DNA of 64,000 nt from Haematococcus lacustris (lineage: Eukaryota; Chlorophyta; Chlorophyceae; Chlamydomonadales; Haematococcaceae), in assembly GCA_030144725.1 (NCBI GenBank), contig JASKMD010000008.1, positions 3,582,108 through 3,646,107 of the forward strand, read 5' to 3'. How positions within the stretch are numbered: the first letter of the stretch is position 1; each line of letters starts with the position of its first letter. The translations under genes and the position numbers were made by a program. Below the pieces are notes generated by a model. That model worked only from the letters and a program-made list of their open reading frames with translations, was not told where the DNA came from and searched no databases. Positions 39,501 through 50,230 of the stretch are shown here, piece by piece.

Positions 39501-42500
39501 GCGCCCCCCTTTGGCCTGCTGGTCAACGGGGTGGGGGCTGGCACAGGTGGGGTGCTCCCTGACACTGTGGCAGTGGTTGCACGCGCAGCAGGGGAGGTGG
39601 GGGGGCTGGCGGGGCCCCTGCTGCTGGACGCCTTCAGCAGCCAGGTGCTGAGGGGGCAGGGGGATCAGGAGCAGCTGCTGCCCAGCCTGGCCAAGCTGCT
39701 GCTGAGGGGGCCTGGGGCCAGGGGGCACAGAGAGAGGGGGGGCCAGGGGCTGTACCAAGGAGTGGCCCTGGGCCTGGGGGGGGGCGGGGGGGGGCCTACA
39801 CTCAGCCAGGGGCGGGGGGAGGCACAGGGGCTGGAGATGGACATCGAGGGTGCTGGAGGTGGCAGCGGGGGGGGTGGGGATGGCCTAGGGCTGGGTAAGG
39901 AGGAGGAAGAACGGGCGGCACAGCAAGCATGGCGGCAAGGGCGGCAGCGTGCGCTGCTGCGACTGGGCCGATTGCTCGGGGGGCTGCGAGACCCAGCGGC
40001 TGCTCTCGAGTAAGCACCTCCTCCTCCCTCCTCCTCCCTCCTCTTCCTACTTCCTCCTTCTTCCTCCTTTTCCTCCCTCCTCCCCTCCCTCCTCCACCCT
40101 CCTCCTCCCTCCTCCCTCCTCCTCCCCCCTCCCCTCCCTCCTCCCCTCCTCCTCCCGCCTCCCTCCTTCCCCCTTCCTCCTCCCTCCCCAATGCCTGCCC
40201 TGCTCCATCTCTTTGACTCTCCTCTTCTTCCTCACTTCTTGCCTTGGACTCCTTGCCAAACGCCCTGGGTCCCTCCACCTGCTCTGCCCCCTTACGCCTC
40301 TCCCTCCCTGCCCCCCGTGACCCTGACCCTTCACACCTATGCAGGCAGTACACTTCCCTGCTAGAGCAGGCCAGCCGGCAGGGACTGCAGCTGCCAGCTC
40401 CACCCTTGGCCATCACCTCCACCCACCCTCCCCTCAATCCAGCCAACCGCGCTGCCACCAACTTCCTTCTGGCTTCCACCTGCCAAGCAGCTTCTGCGCA
40501 GCTGCGCCTGGCACGTGATGCACTGCTGCTGCTCAGCCTGCTAGACCTGGAGCCAGCGCTGGGAGCTCAGGTAGGGGCTGCCTGACCTGACCTGACCTGA
40601 CCTGACCTGACCTGACCTGACCTGACCTGACCTGACCTGACCTGACCTGACCTGACCTGACCTGACCTGACCTGACCTGACCTGACCTGACCTGACCTGA
40701 CCTGACCTGACCTGACCTGACCTGACCTGACCTGACCTGACCGACTCTGCCCCCTCAGGTACTGTCCGCCTCCAGCCACGCTCAGCTGCAGGGCCGGGTG
40801 ACAGCCAGGCTAAAGCAACTGGCCCTGGGCGCTGCCCTGGCAGCCTGGCTGTGCAGCACCCCTGCAGCAGCTGCCGGTGAGGGTGGGAGCAGAGGGTGGG
40901 CAGGGGATAGCGTGCGGGAGAGGGGGTGGGAGGGAAGGAAGGGTGCCTTGTGGCAGCCAAGGCACTGCCCTAGCTAGACTCAGCCTGACCTGATGTGCCG
41001 CACATCCCGTACCCTCCACCGTGCGGCCTATCCACCAGCTGCCTGCCAGCTACCTGCTTGCACCTACCTGCTCGCCTGGGCATCCGCCTGCCTGCCTGCC
41101 TGACCTGGAGCTGGGCCTTTCCCCTTGACCCCCTTGCCTCCTGCCTCACCGTCATCCACAGAAGCTGGTGATGCGTATGACCCAGCCCTCCAGGCCTTGG
41201 CGCAACTGCAGCTCAGCTCTCGCGCCCTCACCCTGCAGCCGCACCCCACACTGGCCCCCCACCCCCTCCCCCAGCAGCCCACCCCTCGCCTCCTACTCAC
41301 CCCCCTGGCTGCCAAGCTCCTCCCCAGCCTGATGCCTCAGCTGTCAGCACCTGATGCCTTGCTGCAGGGCAGCAGCCAGGCAGCTGCCCTGCTGCTGGCC
41401 CAGCTGCAGCAGGGTGGCAGCGAAACACAGCAGCCTGGGCCTGGGGCGGGGCAGGGCCCAAGGGGGGCAGAGAGTCTGGGGAAGGGGTTCATGGCACGGG
41501 TGTGTGATCTTGGGCTCACACTTTTTGAATCCAGGGAGTATGCCGCTCTGGCCACCCTGGCAGGCCTGGCCAGTAGCAGCAGCAGCAGCAGCTGTGCAGG
41601 CGGGAGAGGGTCAGGGGGGGAAGCAGCAGGGGCGGGGGGGTCGGAGGCAGCGCCATGTCAGCTGCTGAGTGCCCTGAGCCTCGTGGGTCAGGTGGCGGGG
41701 CTGCAGGGGGGGGCCAGGCAGCGGGCGGTGGGGCAGGCGGCCAGCCACTTCTTCAGCGCTGCTGCAGGGCTGGTGCCAGGTGAGGGGGCTGGGTCTGAGG
41801 GGGGAGTTGCAGCCATGATATATGTTGTAGCATAACATAACCCAGCATAGGCTTGTAGGCAGCATAGGCCTTGTTGGAGTGTTGAGTGGCAAGCTGTGGC
41901 GGGGTTTGGTGGAGGGAGGGCTACTGCGGGTCAAGGTTGGGATACCTCGACAGTTTCCAGGTTCGACCCCCTGGGGTAACGGGTTCAATCCCCCGGGTGC
42001 GCAGTGCATGGCAGGGTAGGCCCAGAATTTGCAAGCGCAGGTGCAGGAGAAAGCAGCTGTCCCAGTAGCTCTTGCAAGGCAGTGGGGGCCATGCAGACCA
42101 GGCTACATGCACACCTCCATGCGTGTGTGCCTTTGCAGGGGGTGTACTGCATGTCATGCTGTGCCGCCTGCTGCGCCACTTAGGCAGCCAAGACCTGCAG
42201 GCAGCAATGCCCCACCTGCAACTGGCTGTGGAGGAGGGAGGGCAGCAGCAGCAGCAGCAGCAGGCGGTCAGCGCACTTCAGCAGCAGCTGTATGAGAGCG
42301 CCATGATGCTATTTGAGCGAGAGGGGGTCCCTGAGGGGGCGCTCATCTTTGCCCGGGCAGCTCTGCAGCACTCCACACCCTTCAGCCACACAAGCGCTGC
42401 AACTGCCCCAACTGCCCCAACCGCCCCAACCGCCGCTAGTCAACCGCGCAGATCTAGTGGCAGCAGCAGGGCTGCTGGCCAATCTATTCGCAATAAGAAT

Positions 42501-45500
42501 GCTGCTGCAGCTGCTGCAGCAGAAGCAGGACTGCTGACGGCAGTGGCAGCGAAAGATGCGCTGGATCAGCAGGACCACCTGGATCGGCAGGGCTGGCTGT
42601 GGACCAACGTGTTCACTTACTGCTGCCAGCTGGAGCGGTGGGAGGACGCATACGCTGCCCTGGTCAGCAACCCTCTGCCCCAGCGGGCGCTGGACTGTCT
42701 GCGTCAACTCATTCGCCGCCTGACCGGGGCTGGCCAGCTGCTGACGCTGTGCGCCCTGCCCTTAGCCGGCACCCTCCTCCTGCCTGAGCATCCCCAACCC
42801 TCCCCTGCTGCTGCTGGCCCCCCCGCTGCACCTCTCTTGCCACGCGGCCGGGATGCCGGAGCTGGGGCAGCAACAGCGGGGGTGAGAGGGGCAGCAGGGG
42901 CAGGGGTGGCAGTGGGTAATGGTGGTGGTGGTGGTGATGGCAGCAGCCTGAGGTTGGTGAGCCTGCTGGAGGAGGCGGTGGCAGCGCTGCAGCAGCAGGC
43001 TAGCACTGCGGACGTGAGCAGCCAGCCCCAGCCGTACCTGGTGCTGGCGGATTTTTGCACCGCCCGCTGTGACTACCGTGGGGCGGCGCAGGCGCAGCTG
43101 GCGTATGCACGACGCCTGCGGGCAGAGGGCAGTGCCGCCCACCAGCAGCTGGCGGGCGAGGTGCTGGCGGCATATGGTGAGGGGGAGGGCCAGGGGAGAC
43201 CAGGGCATCAGGCGAAGGGGTAGGGTATGGCAGGGGCAGGTATCGCATGCAGGATGGCTGAGGTGTTGTAAGCAGGCAGGGCGGGTGGGTCTGAGCTTTG
43301 CAAGGCTGGGTTGGGTTGGGTTGGGTGAGGTGGAGCAAGGTGGGATGGGGTGGAGGTGAGGGGTGAGGGGGGTGGAGGTGGGGGTGGCATGGCGATCAGA
43401 CGGGGGTTTCCCACCGCCTGCAGAGTCCGCCCTGAACTGCCTGGCCCTGGTGGACGAGGCTGAGGCTTGGCTGGACCTGCAGCATCCCTGGATGAGGCTG
43501 CACCCCCTGCCGGCCCCCCCACCCCCCCAGGCAGCCAGTCCCGCCCCAGGCTCTTCGGGCGTGCCACCCCTGCCGGTGCTCACGCTGGCCGAGCTGCATG
43601 CGGAGTATGCGCTGGTCAGGGCAGCGGTGGTGGTGGCAGAGGAGGGGGGCGTGCAGGGTGAGTGAGCAGCTGTGGGGTGGGGCCTGCCAGGTTGGGCCAG
43701 GGGGCCGGGCCGGGTTAGGGCCAGGGGGTGTAGATGGAGGTGGAGGTGGCCAGGAGGGGAGGGGAGGGGAGGCCTGCTTGCTCCTGGTCAGCAGGGCCGG
43801 TGTGTGTGGGTGTGAGGGGGTAGTGGAGGGAAGGAAGGCAGCAGACTGACTGACTGTGGGCTAGTGGCTCGGCATGGTTGGTTGCCTGCTCGTCTCAATG
43901 TGCTCTTTGCCCTCCCTCCCTCCCTTCCTCCCTCCCTCCCTCCCTCCCTCCCTCCCTCCCACCCTCCTTCCTTCACTCTTCCCCTAGCCTCCTCCTGGCC
44001 ATGCAGGGGCAAACTGCCGCCCAAAGACCCGCTGCATACCCCGCTGCAACCTGTCTACAGCCGCCCCCCACCCCCATCTTCATGCCACCCCATGCCGTTT
44101 CCCCACCGCCCCCCTCCCTGCCTCCCTCCCCCCTTGCTCCCCCTCTGCTGCCCCCCACCCCCTCCCCCGTCTGGTCATACAGACCCCACGCTCCCCCTGG
44201 ACGCAGGCCTGGACCTCAGCGTCGCCGTCTCCCCCGACACCTTGCTCTCCCAGCTGCTGCTCTGCTCAGCCTACGACCCCGCCCTGGCCCTGGCCCACGC
44301 CACCTGGCCCCCTGCCAGCACTGCCCTGGCCCTAGCCCTGGGCCGTGTGGCTGCCAGCCTGGCCACCGCTGCAGCGCAGTCCCAGCTGCAGCAGAGCCAG
44401 GACCTGCCCAGCAGCCTGGACCCCGCGGCCTTTGCCCCTGCAGCCAAGTCTGGCCAGCCCCAGCACACCAGCAGCAGCAACACGGGACGCAGTCAGCAGG
44501 AGCGGGGGGGCCAGGGGGGCCGACCCAGTGGTCAGGGCTCCCAGGGGGTGGCGGGGACGGGGGGGAGCAGCAGGGGCGGGGCGGGGCTGGCAGGGGATGT
44601 GGTGGAGCAGCAGCGGCTGAGAGGGCAGGGCTGCTGGGGCTCTGCTGCAGCACCCCTGTGGGGCAAGCTGCAGGCCCTGCTCCTGAGGTACTGCAACGCA
44701 CAGGTGAGAGGGACGGCCAGGGGGATAGGGCTTGGGGCTGGGCCTGGGGCTGGGCCTGGGCCTGGGGCTGGGGCTGGGCCTGTGAGCAGCGTCCTGTCTG
44801 GTGGTGGGAGCGTCCCTAGGTGCTCTGCTGCTGCTCGCTGCTGCCATGGCTTCCGCTGCCATCACCCCACAGCTGCCCTGTGCCTCCCGCTGCTGCTGGG
44901 CTGGTGTGGCGGTGCAGGCGGGGGGGAGCTCAGGTGTGGGGGCTGGGGGCGTGCGGGACCTGATGAGGGTGGCGGCAGCAGATGCCGTGTGGAGGGTGGA
45001 CCGCCGCCTGGGCCTGCCCCTATGGCTGCTGCAGCTGTTCATGGTAAGGCCTGCTGGTCAGCCCCTCCCTCTCCCCATTACCCCTCACCCCTCACTTCTC
45101 CAACCCCCCCTCCCCTCCTATAGCCTTCTCCATGGCCTGAGCTGGGCAGGGCTAGCTGGGCCAGCTGCTGTCATTTGAGACAGCATCTGTCCACCCGCTG
45201 CTTGCACTCCTCAACCTCTGACAACAGCTTCAATCCCTTCTGTGCGAGAACAAAGGGCACTCCTTTGCCACAGCCTGGGATATGCTGCATCCAATGCTGC
45301 ATTCGATGTCCACCAATGTCTTGCTCCTGCTCCTGATGTCCGCCATGCAGCTGCATAGTGCCCTGAAGCATGATGAATGAAACAGCTATAGAGTTCGTTA
45401 CATCCGAGCCAAACATACTTCTATGGTCGCACCCACCAGTACATCTCCTGCCCAGCTCCTGGCCCATCCCGTACCCCCTGGTTACCCCTTGCTCTCTTCC

Positions 45501-46114
45501 CTGCCCTGTTAACCCTGTACTGGCCCTCATCCCTCCCACCTGCTGTTCTCTGCTGTGGCGCAGGAGGATGTCGACGGCAACGGCCAGGGCCTGCCCCCCA
45601 CAGCCAGCGGCATGGCTGTGTCAGGGTGTGGCCCGGCAGCGCTGCTGGAGCTGCAGCTGACGCATGACAGGCTGCAGGACGCGGTGCTGCTGGTGGCGCA
45701 GTGCATGGCCAGCTGGAGCCGCACCGACACGCGGGCGCGCAAGCAGCTGGCCGCCACCTGGTTCCCTCACAACACCATCCAGGTGGGCAAGGGAGGGAGA
45801 GGGGGAGGGAGGAAGAGGGGAGGGAAGAGAAGGGGAGGGAAGAGAAGGGGAGGGAAGAGTCTGTTCCATTCCACTGCCACCCCCCTGCCACTGCCACTGC
45901 TGCCCACTGTCCTTAAACGCAGGCCCTGCGCGCCCAGCTGGTGCTGGAGGTGGAGCAAGGGCGGTCAGCTGCAGGAGGCCTGCTGCAGCGCCTGGACGGC
46001 GTGCTGCAGGAGCACCTGCGCCTGGCTGCCCAGGACTCCACCTCAGCCTACGCACCCATTGCAGACGCACAGGCAGCCGGGCCGAGTGCCCTCACCATGA
46101 TGGCCTGGACATAA
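36526..46114 (+). CDS. NUP160: Nuclear pore complex protein Nup160
   Basis: Twelve exons with consistent phases: 36526-37797, 38448-38779, 39173-40009, 40345-40570, 40759-40876, 41162-41779, 42139-43176, 43424-43657, 43988-44703, 44918-45043, 45564-45782 and 45923-46114. They total 5928 nt, or 1975 residues. Exon 1 is a beta-propeller-like region (LLLAVYSDSSTRLFHTGRR near its end). The alpha-solenoid diagnostic stretch is in exons 7-8: WLWTNVFTYCCQLERWEDA, LVSNPLPQRALDCLRQLI, then a Y-rich segment and ESALNCLALVDEAEAWL. These match the Nup160 pattern W.NVF.Y...L..Y..AY.A..SNP....LDCLRQ and AINCL..I...AWI. Nup160 is part of the Nup107-160 Y-complex scaffold. It is longer than usual (about 1400 residues) because of Gly-, Ala- and Pro-rich insertions. 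The start is uncertain, because nothing upstream supports or excludes another exon. Confidence 0.85.
40014..40200 (+). repeat. CCTCCT polypyrimidine tract in Nup160 intron 3
   Basis: About 190 nt of almost pure C and T with imperfect CCTCCT and CCCTCC units immediately after the exon 3 donor. The antisense strand translates to a long Glu/Arg/Gly-rich frame that is an artefact of this tract. Confidence 0.85.
40581..40740 (+). repeat. (CCTGA)32 array filling Nup160 intron 4
   Basis: 160 nt of perfect pentamer occupying about 85% of the 188 bp intron 40571-40758. The donor (CAG|GTAGGG) and acceptor (CCCCCTCAG|GTA) flank it closely. Each unit contains TGAC, close to an algal branch-point-like sequence, so the intron may offer many equivalent branch sites. 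Confidence 0.95.
43911..43970 (+). repeat. (CCCT)n tract in Nup160 intron 8
   Basis: About fourteen CCCT/CCTC units lie just upstream of the acceptor at 43986-43987, forming an extended polypyrimidine tract. This acceptor was preferred over a later AG at about 44007 because only it preserves the downstream frame. Confidence 0.8.
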
Positions 46115-47191
46115 AGCGGGGCTGCAGCGCCTCAATTCATGCTCTAACACGCTTTTCAACACCCAAACATCGCAGGAATTGCAGGGATCGCATGTGCTCA
46201 CTGGTAGCACTGCGTCACGCTGGTTGTGATGGGGGAAGGGGGGAAGAGGGCGAAAGAGAGGTAAGACCCGGTGCGGCTATCGCAGTGGTGCTGGGCTAGT
46301 GCTGAAAGCTGACATATGATGGGCTTGGCACAGATGACGGCACAGAAGGACTGCTGGCTCACAGCTAAACAGTTGCGGCTCCACCTAGATCGCAGCCCTT
46401 TACGTGCGAGTGTAACCTTTGCGAGCGGCAGCTTTCAAGGCGCCAGAGTAAGGGATCGCCACCCGAAAAGCTGACCTGCGACCTGCCACTCTTCTCGGTG
46501 CCGGTGCTGCCGGCACTGGTCTTCTTGCTGGCGGTCGCGGATGAGCTGCACCGGGGCCGGATCATGCACGAGGCGGTCCAAGCAATGCATGCGCTCAGCA
46601 GTCGATGACCCGCTGCACCTGCCGCTGCACCTGCTGATCCGGCCTGCGCCCGGTACCTAGGTTGGGCTGTCGCGGTCGGCAATCCAGCGGCACAGCGGCA
46701 CAGCGGCTGGCCAGGCACCGCCGGGTGATCAGCACCTGCAGCAACTATAGACACAGTAAAGGGAAAGAGATCGAACGCGCGAGGTTATCAACGATGATTA
46801 TGCCGTCCTTAAGTGGTCGCCCAGTAACCATGAAAACACTTTCAGCCGTATGGCTGATCTACTGGCCCCCGGGGTTTGCAGTTCTGCACTGAAACAGGTT
46901 GCTGAGATGCGGTGATGGCTGGCACTGGAAGCTTCATCACGATACACACAATGAGATATAGTGTACACGAGTACGTGTGCACAGTCTATCTTTCCGCCAC
47001 GCACGGTTCTGGCCAACCACAACCATGATGTTTTCCGCTCCTTAGGCTTGTGGCGCGAATCTGGTGCGGTAATGCATGGCCAGGCTTGAGCATGGGTGTC
47101 ACGTTATCTGACGCTCTGCGGCTCATCCGCTCCGCGAAAAGACCACTGCGATGTTGACGCAGTTCCTGCAAATGTCGCGCGACCCGTTCTG
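46115..47191. other. Interval between Nup160 and the RS protein, with a hAT end remnant
   Basis: No gene is recognised. At 46984-47020 the sequence 'gccacgcacggttctggccaac', preceded by a 'gtctatctttcc' block, matches the right terminus of the hAT family found at 27436 and 62544. No convincing left terminus or duplication is seen, so it is a degenerate solo end. It lies in or next to the 5' UTR of the RS-protein gene. Confidence 0.6.
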
Positions 47192-48755
47192 ATGAGCTAC
47201 CCGTGGACTGGCAGCCAGACCCTCGCGCCAGGCAACGGCATGCCACCTGGCTATGGCGGTGCTCCACGGCTAGCGCCACATGATGTGCAAGTGCACCCTT
47301 GGTCTGTGAACTCAAGTCAGCTTCCTCCATGGCACCAACCGGGCGCTACCAGCTCGGCACCCCCTCCCTTCCACTCGACCCAGCAGCTGCCTCCTCCTCC
47401 GCACTTGGCCCAGCACCTGCCTCCTCTCCAGCACATGACACATCAGCTTCCCCCTCCTCCCCAGCTGCCCCAGCGCCTGCCTCCTCCCCCGCACCTGCCC
47501 CAGCACCTGGCCCAGCACCTGCCTCCGCCCCCGCACCAGCTCCCGGCTGTGACGGACAGCTTCAATAGTACACCTGGGGGCACTGACAGCTCAGCGCAAG
47601 CCTCGGCAGCTGCTGCATGGACGACAGCCTTTCTTTTAGCTGCTGGGGCGGGGTTGGGCTTGTCTAGAGATCACGAACAACAGCAGCAACCACCTGAACC
47701 TGATCCACACCCTGCACAACAGCAGCTGCAGCAGCAGCAGCAGCAGCAGCTTTATCAGCAACAGTACCAACAGCATGGACAGCCGCAACAGCAGCAACCG
47801 TATGTGTACCCGTACGAGGCTCCCAACAACTCTGCACCTCCGCCTGACAACGTTGGGTGCGCGGGTCAAGACGAAAGGTATGACAGACGCGGCGCTAGCC
47901 ACGGTCGCAGCCCCAGTCCCGACACCAGGCGCCGCTACGACCGCAGTCGAAGTCGCGGACGCTACAGACAAGGCAGCCGCAGCCGCAGCCGCAGCCCTGG
48001 GCGATTCAGGCAAGAGAGCCGCAGCCGTAGCCGTAGCCGTAGCCGTGGACGTAGCAGGGACCGCAACCGGCATGAGCTTGGCCGGGGGCGGGGCTCCCGT
48101 GACAGTTACAGCCGCAGCCGCAGCACCAGCCGCAGCCGCAGCCGCAGCCGCAGTCGTGACCGGGGGCGGAAGCGCGAGCGTGATAGCAGTCGGGGCGGAG
48201 GGAGATGGCGCAGCCGCAGTTACAGCGGCGGCAGTCGGCAGCCTGGCTCAAGCAGAGCGAGGAGCGGGGGTGTTGAGGCCGCGGGAGGCAAAGAGGAGAC
48301 GGGCGGCAGCCAGGATGAAGATGATGACGTTGATGAGGAGCGAGAGCGTTATGAGCACCGCAGTGAGTGAACCTCTTACCTGACACTGGGGGCCAGGACA
48401 GCAGCCGTTTGTAGACATGGGAGAGGGAGGGGCGGGTTTGGGCAGGGGAGGGTGGGTGGTGCAAGGGTTTGAACACGTCAACAGTGATCATGTAACAAGG
48501 TGTGTGATGAGATATTAGCAGGGTTGGAAGCAGATGGTAGACAAGGAGCAGCTGTCTCTGGCGTCAGTGCATGCCTCCGCTTTCAACATGGGCTGCAGGG
48601 CGCCACATGCGCCGCTATGAGAGGGACCTGGCTGCTGGCCTGGAAGGCGACCTGGGCCCAGCGCTGGGGCACAGGAGGGAGAGGGGATGGGACAGGGACA
48701 GGGGCAGGGAGCGTGAGCGTGAGCGCAGTTGGTCCGGGCACCGCTCATCCCGCAG
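47192..48755 (+). CDS. RS-rich (SR-like) protein, 3' end not resolved
   Basis: Exon 1 is 47192-48362 and exon 2 is 48599-48755, joined in phase. At least 442 residues are visible. The N-terminal half is Pro/Gln-rich with repeated LPPPPHLPQHL-type units. Then a long arginine-serine domain runs from about residue 240 (RSRSRGRYRQGSRSRSRSPG onward), followed by an acidic stretch DEDDDVDEERERYEHR. Exon 2 continues as mixed charged RERERE. No RRM is visible. RS domains mediate splicing-factor interactions in the nucleus, so a role in mRNA processing is likely but not proven. I chose ATG 47192 because the frame upstream begins only with a non-ATG codon. Exon 2 ends at a GT donor in phase 2, and the next exon may lie in the sequencing gap. 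Confidence 0.7.
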
Positions 48756-48817
48756 GTGCGGTCAGGCCAGAGTGGCGGTTCAGTCAGCAGGCCAGCGACA
48801 GGGTGTGCTCATTGGTT

Positions 48818-49060
48818 GCCTAGCAGGCAGGCAGGCTGGCAGGCAAGCAGAAGGACAGGTGGGCAGAATGCCCTGGCTTTCAGCAGGTGGGCAGGCAGGC
48901 AGGCAGGCAGGCATCCCGCTGGCTCTCTCTGGCCGCCGAGGCTGGCTGCTGAGGGTGCTCAAGTGTCTAGCAGGCGGGCAGGCGAGCTGGTGGGCAGGTG
49001 GGCAGGTGCAAAACACCTTGGTAGTCAGCAGGCAGGCGGGCAAGCAGGCAGGCAGGCTTG
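48818..49060 (+). repeat. GGCA/GGCAGGCA-rich short-repeat stretch
   Basis: Dispersed clusters of (GGCA)n and 'gtgggcaggtgggcagg' lie in the presumed intron after RS-protein exon 2. It is the complement of the TGCC unit seen in the CHD1 intron array. Confidence 0.7.
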
Positions 49061-49183
49061 AGCATGGGTGTTCCCTTGACAGTGGGCAGGTAGTGGGTGC
49101 GCAATGAGGGTGGCAGGCTGGGGAGGAGGGTGGGGTGCGCCGCAGGCGGCTCTACACCCAACACCACACCACACCACACCACA

Positions 49184-49683
49184 NNNNNNNNNNNNNNNNN
49201 NNNNNNNNNNNNNNNNNNNNNNNNNNNNNNNNNNNNNNNNNNNNNNNNNNNNNNNNNNNNNNNNNNNNNNNNNNNNNNNNNNNNNNNNNNNNNNNNNNNN
49301 NNNNNNNNNNNNNNNNNNNNNNNNNNNNNNNNNNNNNNNNNNNNNNNNNNNNNNNNNNNNNNNNNNNNNNNNNNNNNNNNNNNNNNNNNNNNNNNNNNNN
49401 NNNNNNNNNNNNNNNNNNNNNNNNNNNNNNNNNNNNNNNNNNNNNNNNNNNNNNNNNNNNNNNNNNNNNNNNNNNNNNNNNNNNNNNNNNNNNNNNNNNN
49501 NNNNNNNNNNNNNNNNNNNNNNNNNNNNNNNNNNNNNNNNNNNNNNNNNNNNNNNNNNNNNNNNNNNNNNNNNNNNNNNNNNNNNNNNNNNNNNNNNNNN
49601 NNNNNNNNNNNNNNNNNNNNNNNNNNNNNNNNNNNNNNNNNNNNNNNNNNNNNNNNNNNNNNNNNNNNNNNNNNNNNNNNNNN
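49184..49683. other. Assembly gap of exactly 500 N
   Basis: The gap is a round 500, so it is probably a placeholder and the true length is unknown. The left edge ends in an (ACACC)n tract, a likely cause of the break. The missing sequence may hold the 3' exons of the RS protein and the 5' part of element F copy 3. Confidence 0.98.
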
Positions 49684-50230
49684 CAGCGGGATTACCAGCC
49701 AGGCCTGTTATGGTGCCCCCAGGTGCCCCCCCTCTCCAGCTCCACAGTCCCATGCAGCCAGGCAGGTAAGCCAGGGTCTGCAATGCGCACCAAGGCTGAG
49801 CAGGCAGCTGAGCCCACCCAGCCCAACAAGGGCAAAGGCAAGGCCCAGGGCAAAGCTGCCAAGGCCAAGCCAGCCCCACAGCCAGGCAGGTGGCTGGACA
49901 GGGACTGCAATGCAGCGCTGAACATGCAGCAGAGCAGGTGGGGAGAGCAGGTGGCGCCCACTGGAGCTGTGCCGCTGGCCAGAGCAGGCAGATCTGCCAG
50001 CCAAGGGCAAGGAGTACCCTGGACTGGGTTACAAGAGGCTGCGAGCCTGCTGAGGCACAGTGGTGTGTGACCCATTAAGCTGTCATCAGCTTACATTAGT
50101 GCATGTCCGTCATGCCAACTCTAGGCTACAGCCCTGCCACAGGTGTTAGGGAATAGTGTAGGAGGAAGGCGCTCATGCCATGTGCACAGGGACATCAGTC
50201 CATACAGGCCCATAACACCACCCCAAGTGA
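49684..50230 (+). mobile_element. Element F copy 3: best-preserved RuvC-III-like 3' end
   Basis: The frame entering from the gap reads a KGKGKAQGKAAKAKP linker, then PQPGRWLDRDCNAALNMQ at about 49876-49929. The DRD.NAA..(N/M) block is the RuvC-III signature of the TnpB/IS200-IS605 and Fanzor nucleases. A small indel after this shifts the downstream part. The KEYPGLGYKRL coding segment follows in another frame at about 50019-50048. The conserved non-coding tail then runs from 'agctgtcatcagctt' (about 50080) to about 50230, where it is cut short. The upstream RuvC-I/II region is in or beyond the gap. Confidence 0.65.

Noticed and set aside
39802..40479. Minus-strand Glu/Arg/Gly-rich frame resembling a charged nuclear protein
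   Set aside because: It translates the reverse of the CCTCCT tract in Nup160 intron 3. The composition follows from the repeat, not selection.
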